From Streptomyces pinistramenti (GTDB taxonomy: Bacteria; Actinomycetota; Actinomycetes; Streptomycetales; Streptomycetaceae): a DNA stretch of 64,000 nucleotides. The position numbers and the translations under genes are program-made. The notes beneath the pieces are model-generated. The model had not been told where the DNA came from, did not search any database, and saw only the letters and a list, made by a program, of their open reading frames with translations. Where the stretch lies: contig NZ_JAJCXB010000013.1 in NCBI RefSeq assembly GCF_020564935.1, forward strand, positions 78,052 through 142,051, given 5' to 3'. Shown here piece after piece: positions 17,557 to 26,673 of this stretch (position 1 is the first letter of the stretch; the number at the start of each line of letters is the position of its first letter).

Positions 17557-19941
17557 TCAGGTGCCGGTGAGGTGCTCGGGGCGTACCGGCGTCTTGTTCA
17601 GCTCCAGGCCCGTCGCATTCCGGATCGCCGCGAGGACGGCCGGAGTGGACGACAGGGTCGGGGCCTCGCCGATGCCGCGCAGCCCGTACGGGGCGGCCTC
17701 GTCGGCGAGTTCGAGCACGTCGACCGGGATGGTCGGGGTGTCGAGGATGGTGGGGATGAGGTAGTCGGTGAAGGAGGGGTTGCGGACCTTCGCCGTCTTC
17801 GGGTCGACGATGATCTCCTCCATGACCGCGACGCCCAGTCCCTGGGTGGTGCCGCCCTGGATCTGGCCGACGACGGACAGCGGGTTGAGCGCCTTGCCGA
17901 CATCCTGGGCGACGGCCAGCTCGACGACCTTGACCAGGCCCAGTTCGGTGTCCACCTCGACCACCGCACGGTGCGCGGCGAACGAGTACTGGACATGGCC
18001 GTTGCCCTGGCCGGTGCGCAGGTCGAACGCCTCGGTCGGCTTGTGCCGGAACTCCAGCTCCAGGTCGACGGCCCCACCCTCCAGGACGTCCGCGAGATCG
18101 GCCAGGACCTCGCCGCCGTCGGTGACGACCTTGCCGTTCTCCAGCAGCAGTTCGGCGGTGGCCCACGCGGGGTGATATGTGCCGAACTTGCCGCGGCCGA
18201 TCTCCAGGACCTTCTCGCGCACCGCCTCGCAGGTGTTCTTCACCGCGCCGCCGGTCATGTACGTCTGCCGGGATGCCGAGGTGGAACCGGCCGAGCCCAC
18301 CCGGGTGTCGGCGGGCTGGATGGTGACCTGCTGGACGCCCAGCTCGGTGCGGGCGATCTGGGCGTGGACGGTGACGCCGCCCTGGCCGACCTCCGCCATG
18401 GCGGTGTGCACGGTCGCGACCGGCTCGCCGCCGACCACCTCCATCCGCACCCGGGCGGTGGAGTAGTCGTCGAAGCCCTCGGAGAAGCCGACGTTCTTGA
18501 TGCCGACGGCGTAGCCGACCCCGCGGACGACGCCTTCGCCGTGCGTGGTGTTGGACAGGCCGCCCGGCAGCGCGCGGACGTCCGCCCGCTCCCCGGCCGC
18601 CAGCCACTGCTGCTCCGGGGGCAGCGGCATCGCCTTGATGCGGCGCAGGAGTTCGGCGACCGGGGCGGGCGATTCGACGGGCTGCCCCGTCGGCATGATC
18701 GTGCCCTCCTCCATGGCGTTGAGCTGCCGGAACTCGACCGGGTCCAGGCCCAGCTCCTTGGCGACCTTGTCCATCTGCGCCTCGTACGCGAAGCACGCCT
18801 GGACCGCGCCGAAGCCGCGCATCGCGCCGCACGGCGGGTTGTTGGAGTAGAGCGCGATGGCCTCGATGTCGACGTCGTCGACGACGTAGGGGCCGACGGC
18901 CAGCGAGGAGGCGTTGCCGACGACGGCGGGCGAAGCGGACGCGTAGGCGCCGCCGTCCAGCACGATGCGGCACTTCAGGTGCGTCAGCTTGCCGTCGCGG
19001 GTGGCCCCGTGCTCGTACCAGAGCTTGGCCGGGTGCCGGTGGACGTGTCCGAAGAAGGACTCGAAGCGGTTGTAGACGATCTTGACGGGCTTGCCGGTGC
19101 GCAGCGCCAGCAGGCAGGCGTGGATCTGCATCGACAGGTCCTCACGGCCGCCGAACGCGCCGCCGACGCCGGACAGCGTCATGCGGACCTTGTCCTCGGG
19201 CAGGCCCAGGACCGGCGCGATCTGCCGCAGGTCGGAGTGCAGCCACTGGGTGGCGACGTACAGGTCGACGCCGCCGTCGTCCGCGGGCACCGCGAGGCCG
19301 GACTCCGGGCCGAGGAACGCCTGGTCCTGCATGCCGAAGACGTACTCACCGGAGACGATGACGTCGGCCCTCTTGGCGGCCTCGTCGGCGTTGCCGCGCA
19401 CGATCGGCTGGCGGTGCACGATGTTGGGGTGCGGTACGTGGCCCGCGTGGTGGTCGTCGCGCATCTCGTGGACCAGCGGCGCACCCTCGGCGGTCGCGGA
19501 CGCCTCGTCGGTGACGACCGGCAGCTCGGCATAGTCGATCTTGATTTTGGCGGCGGCCCTGCGGGCGGTCTCCGGGTGGTCGGCGGCGACGATCGCCACC
19601 GGCTCGCCGTGGTGGCGGACCTTGCCGTGTGCGAGGACCGGCGTGTCCTGGATCTCCAGGCCGTAGTTCTTCACGTCGGTGGGCAGGTCGTCGTAGGTCA
19701 GGACGGCGTAGACGCCGGAGGTCGCGAGCGCTTCGGAGGTGTCGATCGACCGGATCTCGGCGTGCGCGGTGGTGGAGCGCAGCGTGAAGCCCCACAGCAT
19801 GTCCTCGTGCCACATGTCCGACGAGTACGCGAACTCGCCGGTCACCTTGAGGGTGCCGTCGGGCCGCAGCGTGGACGCGCCGATGCCGGCGCCGGTCCTG
19901 CCGCCCTGCGTGAGGTCGGTGGGTGTGCGTGTGACGCCCAT
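17557..19941 (-). CDS. Xanthine dehydrogenase, molybdopterin-binding subunit
   Basis: A 794-residue large subunit that binds the Mo cofactor and oxidises hypoxanthine/xanthine. Visible are the first domain with LKVTGEFAYSSDMWHEDMLW, the SGVGGAFGGREDLSMQIHAC loop that lines the Mo site, GAMRGFGAVQACFAYEAQMD (the Arg-containing substrate loop), and RGIGEAPTL near the C-terminus with the catalytic Glu at about 759. The ATG at 19941 fits the family start; a longer reading from 20424 is a shadow of the iron-sulfur gene. It follows the 2Fe-2S subunit by 5 bp. The GGAFGG and GIGEAP motifs make it an active-looking enzyme of the XDH/CoxL family; purine specificity is inferred from PucR, permease and XdhC neighbours. 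Confidence 0.92.
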   Translation of the reverse strand: MGVTRTPTDLTQGGRTGAGIGASTLRPDGTLKVTGEFAYSSDMWHEDMLWGFTLRSTTAHAEIRSIDTSEALATSGVYAVLTYDDLPTDVKNYGLEIQDTPVLAHGKVRHHGEPVAIVAADHPETARRAAAKIKIDYAELPVVTDEASATAEGAPLVHEMRDDHHAGHVPHPNIVHRQPIVRGNADEAAKRADVIVSGEYVFGMQDQAFLGPESGLAVPADDGGVDLYVATQWLHSDLRQIAPVLGLPEDKVRMTLSGVGGAFGGREDLSMQIHACLLALRTGKPVKIVYNRFESFFGHVHRHPAKLWYEHGATRDGKLTHLKCRIVLDGGAYASASPAVVGNASSLAVGPYVVDDVDIEAIALYSNNPPCGAMRGFGAVQACFAYEAQMDKVAKELGLDPVEFRQLNAMEEGTIMPTGQPVESPAPVAELLRRIKAMPLPPEQQWLAAGERADVRALPGGLSNTTHGEGVVRGVGYAVGIKNVGFSEGFDDYSTARVRMEVVGGEPVATVHTAMAEVGQGGVTVHAQIARTELGVQQVTIQPADTRVGSAGSTSASRQTYMTGGAVKNTCEAVREKVLEIGRGKFGTYHPAWATAELLLENGKVVTDGGEVLADLADVLEGGAVDLELEFRHKPTEAFDLRTGQGNGHVQYSFAAHRAVVEVDTELGLVKVVELAVAQDVGKALNPLSVVGQIQGGTTQGLGVAVMEEIIVDPKTAKVRNPSFTDYLIPTILDTPTIPVDVLELADEAAPYGLRGIGEAPTLSSTPAVLAAIRNATGLELNKTPVRPEHLTGT

Positions 19942-19946
19942 GGTGG

Positions 19947-20555
19947 TCAGGCCCCCTGTCCTGCGGCCGAGTTCTCGCCGCGGGCGGCCGCGAGCCGTAC
20001 CGCGTCGAGGATCTTCTCGTAGCCCGTGCAGCGGCACAGGTTGCCCGACAGCGCCTCGCGGATGTCGGCGTCCGAGGGGGAGCCGTTGCGCTCCAGCAGT
20101 TCGTCGGCGGCGACCAGCAGGCCCGGGGTGCAAAAGCCGCACTGGACCGCGCCGGCGTCGATGAACGCCTGCTGGATCGGCGCGAGTTCGACCTGCTCGC
20201 CGGTCTGCCCGTCGGCCGACTGCGGCTTGGCCTGCCACCGCTTGGCCGCGTCCACGGTGGTGCCGCCGCAGGCTCCGGAGGCGCAACCGCTCTGCCCGGC
20301 GCGCTGCTTGGCGAAGTCCGCCAGGCCCTCGACGGTGACGACCTCGCGGCCCTCCGCCTGGCCCGCGGCCACCAGGCACGAACACACCGGCACGTCGTCG
20401 AGACGGACCGTACAGGAACCGCATTCGCCCTGTTCACAGGCGTTCTTGGAGCCCGGAAGGCCCATCCGCTCGCGGAGGACGTACAGCAGGCTCTCGCCTT
20501 CCCAGACGTCGTCGGCCTCCTGCTTACGGCCGTTGACGGTGAAGTTCACGCGCAT
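19947..20555 (-). CDS. Xanthine dehydrogenase, 2Fe-2S subunit
   Basis: A 202-residue iron-sulfur subunit. The plant-type cluster is bound by NACEQGECGSCTV (Cys40, 45, 48) and a Cys near 58-60; the second cluster by AVQCGFCTPG and NLCRCTGYEKI. Between them is an insertion of about 50 residues with an extra SGCASGACGG Cys pair, which makes it longer than the usual 160 residues; similar insertions are known in Streptomyces. The ATG at 20555 was chosen because the protein starts MRVNFTVNGR and AAAGGAGCG precedes it. It overlaps the FAD subunit by 10 bp and is spaced 5 bp from the Mo subunit: a tight three-subunit operon. Confidence 0.93.
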   Translation of the reverse strand: MRVNFTVNGRKQEADDVWEGESLLYVLRERMGLPGSKNACEQGECGSCTVRLDDVPVCSCLVAAGQAEGREVVTVEGLADFAKQRAGQSGCASGACGGTTVDAAKRWQAKPQSADGQTGEQVELAPIQQAFIDAGAVQCGFCTPGLLVAADELLERNGSPSDADIREALSGNLCRCTGYEKILDAVRLAAARGENSAAGQGA

Positions 20556-21433
20556 GAGGCGCTCCTTTCCTGTCCGCGGTAGGACTCCCAGGTCCAGCCG
20601 AGGGTGCGGCGCGCCATGATGCCCACGGCATGGCGCCGGTACTTGGCGCTGCCGCGCACGTCGTCGATCGGGTTGCAGGCGCCGGACGCGAGCTGCGCGA
20701 ACTGCTTGGCGACGGACGGCGGGACGGTCTTCCCCGATTCCCAGAATCCGCCCTCGTCCAGCGCGGCCGCCAGGAAGTCCTCGGCGGCGCGGGCCCGTAC
20801 GGGGGTGGGCGCTGCGGAGCCGATGCCGGTGCGCACCGTGCGGGTCTCGGGGTGCAGCGCGAGGCCGAAGGCGCACACCGCGATCACCATGGCGTTGCGG
20901 GTGCCGACCTTGGAGAACTGCTGCGGCCCGTCGGCCTTGGGCAGATGCACCGAGCGGATCAGCTCGTCCTGCTCCATGGCGTTGCGCTTGACGCCGACGT
21001 AGAACGCGTCGATCGGGATCATGCGGCGGCCGCGTACCGACTCGACCTCGACCTCGCCGCCGGAGGCGAGCAGCGCGGGGTGCGCGTCGCCGGCCGGGGA
21101 CGCGGTGCCGAGGTTGCCGCCGACGCCGCCGCGGTTGCGGATCTGCGGGGAGGCCACGGTGTGCGAGGCGAGCGCGAGGCCGGGCAGTTCGGTCCGCAGG
21201 TTCTCCATGATCAGGGTGTACGGCACGGACGCGCCGAGGCGTACGGTCTTCTCCCCGACCTCCCACTCCGACAGGTCACCGATGCGGTTCAGGTCGAGCA
21301 GGTACGCGGGCCGGCGGTGATCGAAGTTGATCTCGACCATCACATCCGTACCGCCCGCGATGGGTACAGCCGTGGGGTGCTCGGCCTTCGCGGCGAGCGC
21401 CTCCTCCCAGCTGGCGGGGCGAAGGAAGTCCAT
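20546..21433 (-). CDS. Xanthine dehydrogenase, FAD-binding subunit
   Basis: A 295-residue FAD subunit of the XDH/CoxM family that passes electrons from the iron-sulfur centres to NAD or another acceptor. Diagnostic motifs are VPIAGGTDVMVEIN near the start (FAD pyrophosphate), and the second FAD loop RNRGGVGGNLGTASPAGDAHP, then the C-terminal CO-dehydrogenase flavoprotein domain. The start MDFLRPASWEEALAA is typical. It is the first gene of the purine operon and diverges from pucR over 265 bp. The order FAD, 2Fe-2S, Mo, permease, XdhC on one strand makes a full import-and-oxidation unit. Confidence 0.92.
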   Translation of the reverse strand: MDFLRPASWEEALAAKAEHPTAVPIAGGTDVMVEINFDHRRPAYLLDLNRIGDLSEWEVGEKTVRLGASVPYTLIMENLRTELPGLALASHTVASPQIRNRGGVGGNLGTASPAGDAHPALLASGGEVEVESVRGRRMIPIDAFYVGVKRNAMEQDELIRSVHLPKADGPQQFSKVGTRNAMVIAVCAFGLALHPETRTVRTGIGSAAPTPVRARAAEDFLAAALDEGGFWESGKTVPPSVAKQFAQLASGACNPIDDVRGSAKYRRHAVGIMARRTLGWTWESYRGQERSASCA

Positions 21434-21698
21434 ACGAGGCTCTCTTCTGTGAATTCGGGTCGTTCGCTGCTCGTGGTGAGGACCTTCGGCCCTCGTCGCC
21501 ATCAAGCCGTTCATGTCTTGTTCATGCTGTTGGGGCAAGTGAACGCGCTCACGGCCCGGCCGGTGCAGTCACCGAAACCATGAAGCGGTTGGCTGGCCAA
21601 TACCTGTGTCTTGTAGATTCGAACGAATAGCGGGGTGCAGCAACCTCGCGGCATTCCACCGGCACCACAAGACACAGCAAAGATCGGCGGGCGAGGTC
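21434..21698. promoter_or_regulatory. Divergent promoter region, xdh operon / pucR
   Basis: This 265-bp gap lies between diverging starts and is A+T-richer than its flanks. An inverted repeat attcg-aa-cgaat is at 21617-21628, about 70 bp before the pucR start. It is a candidate PucR operator. PucR-type regulators normally control divergent purine genes, which is known for the family; this particular site is inference. Confidence 0.5.
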
Positions 21699-23363
21699 AT
21701 GCGGCTCCGCGCACTCCTGGACACGACATCCCTGGGCCTGCGCCTGCTCGGGGGCGAGGACGAGCTGGAGCGCTCCGTACGCGGCGTGATGACCACCGAC
21801 CTGCGCGACCCGAGCCGCTACCTCTCCGGCGGGGAACTGGTCCTCACCGGCCTCGCCTGGCGCCGCGAGGCGGCCGACTCCGAGCGGTTCGTCCGGATCC
21901 TGGCCGCCGCGGGAGTCGCCGGGCTCGCGGCGGGCGAGGCGGAGCTGGGCTCGGTGCCCGACGATCTCGTGCAGGCGTGCGTCCGGCACCGGCTGCCGCT
22001 GTTCTCCGTCGTCGAGGACGTCTCGTTCGCCTCGATCACCGAGTACGTCGTCCGGCAGGTCTCCGGCGAACGGGCCGGCGATCTGGCCGCCGTCGTCGAC
22101 CGCCACCGGCGGCTGATGACGTCGGGGCCCGCGGGTGGCGGCCCCGAAGTGGTGCTCGACCTGCTCGGCTCGGACCTCGACCTGCGGGCCTGGGTGCTCT
22201 CCCCCACCGGCCGGCAGATCGCCGGATCGACGCTGGCGGACGCCGGACCCGAACTGCCCGCGGAACTGGCCGCGCAGCTGGCGGGCGAGCACCTGGCGGC
22301 CTCCCGTGGCGGCCGCCGCGGCCCGTACCGCGTCACCGTCGGCGCCACCACGTACTCGCTCTTCCCCATCCGGCACGAGGGCCGCGACCTGCGCGAGACG
22401 CTGCTCTCCGACTGGCTGCTGGCCGTCGACGCGGACGCCGGCGACTGGCCCGCGGAGCGGCTCGACCTGCTCCAGGGCGTCACCCAGCTGATCGCCGTCG
22501 AACGCGACCGGCGCGACGCGGCCCGCACGGTGCGCAGGCGGCTCGCCCAGGAGGTCATCGAACTGGTGCAGACGGGCGCGCCGCCCGCCGAGATCGCGGC
22601 CCGGCTGCGGGTGGCGGCGCCGGTGCTGCTGCCCGGTCTGGGGTCCGCGCCGCACTGGCAGATCGTGGTGGCCCGGGTCGAGTGGGACGGCGACGGGGTA
22701 CCGGGCGGCCCGGTCGCACAGGCCCTCCTGGAGGAGGTGCTGGTCGATCCCGGCACGTTCGGACCCGAGCCGTCCGACCGGATCGCCGTCGCGCACACCG
22801 GCGACGAGGCGGTGGCCCTGGTCCCGCTGCCCGCCACCGCCGACGCGGCGGGCGAGGACGCGGCGACGGGGCTGCACGCCGGACCGCTGCTCTCCGTGAT
22901 CCAGGAACCGCTGGGCCGCGGTCTGGCGGACGACGGCCGGCTGACGGTCGGCGTCAGCGCGTCGGTGCACTCGGCCGAGGGGCTGCGCGGCGCCCTGGAG
23001 GAGGCCCGGCACGCCCGCCGGGTCGCGGCCGCCCGCAGCGGCCGGGTCTGCGCGGCCGGCCACGAAGAGCTGGCCTCGCACGTCCTGCTGCTGCCGTTCG
23101 TCCCCGACGACGTCCGCCGTGCCTTCACCGCCCGCCTCCTGGACCCGCTGCGCGACTACGACCGCAGGCACCGCGCCGAGCTGATCCCCACCCTGGAGGC
23201 GTTCCTGGACAGCGACGGCTCCTGGACCCGCTGCGCGGGCCGCCTCCACCTGCACGTCAACACGCTCCGCTACCGGGTGGGCCGGATCGAGCAGCTGACC
23301 GGCCGCGACCTGTCCCGCCTGGAGGACAAGCTGGACTTCTTCCTTGCACTGCGGATGAGCTGA
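21699..23363 (+). CDS. pucR: PucR-family transcriptional regulator
   Basis: A 554-residue PucR-type purine-catabolism regulator. Residues 1-120 form the PucR N-terminal domain (LLGGEDELERSVRGVMTTDL and YLSGGELVLTGLAWR), the middle is a CdaR GGDEF-like domain, and the last 60 residues are the HTH_30 helix-turn-helix (ETLEAFLDSDGSWTRCAGRL-like, then LHLHVNTLRYRVGRIEQLTG). The ATG at 21699 with GGGCGAGG just upstream gives the family N-terminus MRLRALLDT; a longer reading from 21606 is not supported. It diverges from the xanthine dehydrogenase operon, the classical target of this regulator. Confidence 0.88.
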   Translation: MRLRALLDTTSLGLRLLGGEDELERSVRGVMTTDLRDPSRYLSGGELVLTGLAWRREAADSERFVRILAAAGVAGLAAGEAELGSVPDDLVQACVRHRLPLFSVVEDVSFASITEYVVRQVSGERAGDLAAVVDRHRRLMTSGPAGGGPEVVLDLLGSDLDLRAWVLSPTGRQIAGSTLADAGPELPAELAAQLAGEHLAASRGGRRGPYRVTVGATTYSLFPIRHEGRDLRETLLSDWLLAVDADAGDWPAERLDLLQGVTQLIAVERDRRDAARTVRRRLAQEVIELVQTGAPPAEIAARLRVAAPVLLPGLGSAPHWQIVVARVEWDGDGVPGGPVAQALLEEVLVDPGTFGPEPSDRIAVAHTGDEAVALVPLPATADAAGEDAATGLHAGPLLSVIQEPLGRGLADDGRLTVGVSASVHSAEGLRGALEEARHARRVAAARSGRVCAAGHEELASHVLLLPFVPDDVRRAFTARLLDPLRDYDRRHRAELIPTLEAFLDSDGSWTRCAGRLHLHVNTLRYRVGRIEQLTGRDLSRLEDKLDFFLALRMS

Positions 23364-23703
23364 CGGCCGACGGAGGCGCCGCGCGGATCCCCCTGTCGTG
23401 CGCCGCGTACGCGCCCCGGCAGGCCCCGGCGCGCTCCTCGCGCACGCCTCGGCGTCCCCCCGGGAGCGTGCGCCTCACCGTCCTGGGTCATCCGATCGGG
23501 CGGCATCGGGCGGCACCGCCCCCGCAGCACGCCGGGCCGCCCCGCCCGCGGCCCGGCCGATCACCGGCGCCGTCCGGTGACCGAACCGCGCCCAGGCGAT
23601 TGTGAAATCATTCACCCACCCCCTTGGCCGGGTGACGGAATCCGTGCTGAGATGCGCGCACGGCTCCACCATCCAGCTCGAAGGCGCGCTCGGGGAGGGC
23701 AAT

Positions 23704-24543
23704 GTGGCGAATACCGCCATGCCAGAATCCGCGGATTCCGCGGCATCACGTCGGCCGGCGGAACCGGTACCAGCGGTTCCGGCAGCCAGGGCGGCCGCGG
23801 GGGACGATCCCCTCGACCGCGCCGTATGGCGGCTGCGGTCCCGCGGCTGCTGGGACGACGCGGCCGCACTGCTGGAACCACACGCCGCCCGTCACGCACC
23901 GGCCGCACTGCGCCGCGCGGCCCTCCTGGTGGAGGGCTGCATGTACACCGCCACCGGCTGGGCCGGGGCCGAGGATGCGCTGCGCGCCGCCGAAGCGCTC
24001 GCGGGCGACGACGACGAACGCGGCGGCGCGGCCTGCGAACGCGGCCAACTCGCCTACGCCGCCACGGTCCTCGGCGTACGCGACCGGGCCGACGAAGCAC
24101 GCTCGGCGCTCGGCAGGGCCGCCGCACTGCTCGCGCCGGGAGCGGCCGGCCGGCCGCTGCTCGACTTCCGCCGCGGGCTGATGGCCGAGCACGTCGCCGA
24201 CAGCCCGCAGTCCGCCCGCGCCGCCTACCGCCGCGCCCACGCGGGCGCCACCGCCGCCGGCGACCTGCTGCTGCTCTCCTCCACCTGGCGGCAGCTGGCC
24301 GGACTCGCCCTGCGCGACGGCGAGTTGACCGAGGCGCGGCACGGCTTCACCGAGTCGCTGCGGATCCGTGAGGAGCTGGGCTTCCTCGTCGGGACCGCGC
24401 CCGCGCTGGTGGCCCTGGCCGACGCCGCGCCCGAGGACGAGAAGGACCGTCTGGTCGCCGAGGCCGCCCGGCTGTTCCGTCTGATGGGCGGTCTGCCCAC
24501 CTGGCTCGCGGGCCGTTTCACGGTGGAGGCGGTCACCCCGTAG
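23704..24543 (+). CDS. TPR-like helical-repeat protein
   Basis: A 279-residue soluble protein made of Ala/Leu/Arg-rich helices in repeated pairs, such as CERGQLAYAATVLGVRDRAD, SARAAYRRAHAGATAAGDLL and GELTEARHGFTESLRIREEL, which read as degenerate tetratricopeptide repeats. The first 35 residues are Ala/Pro-rich and probably disordered. GTG at 23704 was chosen because GGGGAGGG lies 5 bp upstream; ATG codons further upstream lack a site. It resembles the sensory TPR part of LuxR/LAL-type regulators but has no HTH. It precedes a methyltransferase by 317 bp, so co-regulation is not clear. Function unknown. Confidence 0.65.
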   Translation: MANTAMPESADSAASRRPAEPVPAVPAARAAAGDDPLDRAVWRLRSRGCWDDAAALLEPHAARHAPAALRRAALLVEGCMYTATGWAGAEDALRAAEALAGDDDERGGAACERGQLAYAATVLGVRDRADEARSALGRAAALLAPGAAGRPLLDFRRGLMAEHVADSPQSARAAYRRAHAGATAAGDLLLLSSTWRQLAGLALRDGELTEARHGFTESLRIREELGFLVGTAPALVALADAAPEDEKDRLVAEAARLFRLMGGLPTWLAGRFTVEAVTP

Positions 24544-24860
24544 CGGGCGTCCGCGGCGGTCAGGACCCTGCCGGGCCGCCGCGGCCGGGCCGTCAACCGC
24601 TTGCCATCGGCCATGCCCATCCTGGTGAAAATCGGCCGGATCTGCACTGTGCCGGGGCCGGAACAACTGCCAGGGCACACCGCCGCTCCACCCGGATCAG
24701 GCGGAATCCCCCGCACACAGCGGGATGTCGGCGCCGCAGGACCCGCGCCCGAGGTGCCGAAAATGGCCGCAAGTCGCACTGCGGGGCGATGGCGGGGACT
24801 GGAAGCTGGTCCAGGGCCGGAGCCGGTCCCCCCGTTCGCAGAGCCTTTCAGGAGGCCCCC
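24544..24860. other. Intergenic region before a methyltransferase
   Basis: The 317-bp stretch between the TPR protein and the methyltransferase shows no gene. It ends in a strong TTTCAGGAGG ribosome site for the GTG at 24861. Promoter elements are not obvious. Confidence 0.5.
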
Positions 24861-25736
24861 GTGGCAACTGAAGCGACTGAGACCACCGCAACATCCGACT
24901 GGGGCAAGGCCGATTTCGAGGCGATCTACAACTGCCCCGATCCGCGGCGCTACTTCACCACTCTCCAGCCGCTCGACTACCAGATCCCGCACCACGGCCA
25001 GGCCGTGTTCCGCGCCGCCGTCGACGCCTTGCGCCGGCGCCGCGCGGACCGGCCGCCGCTGAACGTCGTCGACCTGTGCTGCTCGTACGGCATCAACGCC
25101 GCCCTGCTCAAACACCGGTTGACCCTCACCGACCTCTACGACCGGTACGCCCAGCACACCCCGGACGCGCCGCAGCGCCCGCAGCTCGCGCAGGAGGACC
25201 GCGCGTACTTCGCCGCCCGGGTACACCCCGACGCCCCACACGTCACCGGCCTCGACGTGGCCGACCGTGCCGTCGGCTACGCCAGGTCCGCAGGCGTGCT
25301 CGACCAGGGCTTCGCGGAGAACCTGGAGAGCGACGCACCGAGCCCGCAGCTGCGCGCCGCGCTGGCCGGCACCGACCTGATCACCGTCACCGGCGGCGTC
25401 GGCTACATCTCGGAACGCACCTTCGGCCACCTCATCGACGCCATGGACAACCCGCCCTGGGTGGCCGCGTTCGTGCTGCGCACGGTCTCCTACCGGCCGG
25501 TGTCCGCGCTGCTGGCCCGCGCGGGCCTGGTGACCGAGAAACTGACGACGCGTACGTTCCGCCAGCGGCGCTTCGCGGACGGGGAAGAGCGGCGGGCGGC
25601 CTTCACCGCGCTGGCCGGACACGGCCTGACGACGAACGGCAAGGAAGCCGACGGCTTCTACCACGCCGATCTGTATCTCTCCCGGCCCGCGGCCGACGTC
25701 GCCCTGCTGCCGTTCAGCGAGCTGGTACCGGACTGA
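24861..25736 (+). CDS. Class I SAM-dependent methyltransferase-like protein
   Basis: A 291-residue protein. VVDLCCSYGINAALLKHRLT is a variant of the SAM-binding motif I (hydrophobic-D-x-C/G-x-x-G), followed by TGLDVADRAVGYARSAGVLD in the motif II position and LITVTGGVGYISERTFGHLI near motif IV. The C-terminal third is less conserved. GTG at 24861 has AGGAGG 5 bp before it. Replacement of the usual first Gly by Cys in motif I is unusual, so activity is uncertain. It converges with a GntR regulator across a hairpin terminator. It may belong to a specialised-metabolism or small-molecule methylation function; the substrate is unknown. Confidence 0.7.
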   Translation: MATEATETTATSDWGKADFEAIYNCPDPRRYFTTLQPLDYQIPHHGQAVFRAAVDALRRRRADRPPLNVVDLCCSYGINAALLKHRLTLTDLYDRYAQHTPDAPQRPQLAQEDRAYFAARVHPDAPHVTGLDVADRAVGYARSAGVLDQGFAENLESDAPSPQLRAALAGTDLITVTGGVGYISERTFGHLIDAMDNPPWVAAFVLRTVSYRPVSALLARAGLVTEKLTTRTFRQRRFADGEERRAAFTALAGHGLTTNGKEADGFYHADLYLSRPAADVALLPFSELVPD

Positions 25737-25741
25737 CATCC

Positions 25742-25786
25742 CGGCCCGCCACGGCACCACGACCGGTCAGTGCGGGTGGCGGGCCG
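25742..25786. terminator. Bidirectional hairpin terminator
   Basis: Arms cggcccgccac (25742-25752) and gtggcgggccg (25776-25786) are perfect reverse complements over 11 bp. It lies between the convergent methyltransferase and GntR genes and includes the last codons of the latter. Confidence 0.65.
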
Positions 25787-26543
25787 CCGACAGGTGCGCA
25801 CGCGCGACGCGTTCGGCGACGTCGTACTCCTGGGCGGCCAGGGCGTCCAGAAGAGCCGAGTGCTCCGACGCGTCGGCCAGCAGTTCCGCCCGGCGCAGCC
25901 GGGAACCGCCGGCCGGCCGCTGGGTGCGGCGCAGCAGATCGTCGGTGACCTCCACCAGCCGGCGGTTGCCGGTCAGGGACATCAGGGCGTGATGGAAGGC
26001 CCGGTCCGCCTCGGCGTAGCCGACCCGGTCGCCGTGCGCCGCGGCCGTGACGCAGTCAGCGGCCTGCGGGCGCAGCTCCTCCCAGCGCTCCGGACGCAGC
26101 ACCCTGGCCAGCCGGACGACCGCCGGGATCTCCAGCATGGCGCGGACCTCGGCGAGTTCGGCGAGGTCACGCGCGCTGCGCTCGGCGACCCGGAAGCCGC
26201 GGTTGGGAACCACCTCGACGGCGTCCTCGCCCGCGAGTTGCTGCATCGCCTCGCGGACGGGGGTGGCCGAGACGCCGTACCGCGCGGCGAGCGCGGGCGC
26301 GGAGTAGACCTCGCCCGGCGCCAGTTCACCGGCGAGCAGCGCCTCCCGCAGCGCGGCGAGCACCTGGCCGCGTACGGAGTGGCGCTGGGGGCGCCGTGCG
26401 GCATCGGGTGTCGCGGCGGTCGCCGCGCGGACCGCCGTGGCACGCTCATGGACGACGAAATCGCCGTGCGGCACAGCGGAACCGGCTTGCGCGGGCACCC
26501 GTGCCCGAGCCGGAGACTGCGCTTCCGCTCTGCCCTGCTCCAT
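25767..26543 (-). CDS. GntR-family transcriptional regulator (FCD type)
   Basis: A 258-residue regulator. After a 60-residue disordered Ala/Arg-rich head comes the winged helix: RGQVLAALREALLAGELAPG, then APALAARYGVSATPVREAMQ and VVPNRGFRVAE, the standard GntR signature. The C-terminal 140 residues are helical with EVRAMLEIPAVVRLA and ADRAFHHALMSLTGNRRL, the FCD ligand-binding domain found in FadR/VanR-type members. The ATG at 26543 has a CAGGAGGAAG site. It diverges from the FhuF-like gene, but that gene carries its own iron box, so its targets are unclear. The ligand is typically a small carboxylate. Confidence 0.85.
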   Translation of the reverse strand: MEQGRAEAQSPARARVPAQAGSAVPHGDFVVHERATAVRAATAATPDAARRPQRHSVRGQVLAALREALLAGELAPGEVYSAPALAARYGVSATPVREAMQQLAGEDAVEVVPNRGFRVAERSARDLAELAEVRAMLEIPAVVRLARVLRPERWEELRPQAADCVTAAAHGDRVGYAEADRAFHHALMSLTGNRRLVEVTDDLLRRTQRPAGGSRLRRAELLADASEHSALLDALAAQEYDVAERVARAHLSAARHPH

Positions 26544-26626
26544 GGTGCTTCCTCCTGACATCCCCAGCACTTTAGGCGCCCGGAACCGTGGTTCACACCT
26601 CGCGGAGCCGGGGTAAAGTCTTCAGA

Positions 26627-26645
26627 TAAGGTAAGGCTTACCTGC
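26627..26645. promoter_or_regulatory. Iron box (DmdR/IdeR operator)
   Basis: The 19-mer taaggtaaggcttacctgc closely matches the DtxR/IdeR/DmdR consensus ttaggtwagsctwacctaa. Its core aggtaag-g-cttacct (26629-26643) is a perfect 7+7 inverted repeat. It lies about 30 bp before the FhuF-like start, the right place for iron-dependent repression by DmdR1. Confidence 0.85.
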
Positions 26646-26673
26646 TAACGATCCCGATTCGGTGGTCTCCCGC

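Noticed and set aside
15737..18973. A 1,078-codon minus-strand frame across the permease and Mo-subunit genes
   Set aside because: Its translation is Arg/Pro/His-rich low-complexity text and overlaps two well-supported genes on the same strand in another frame.
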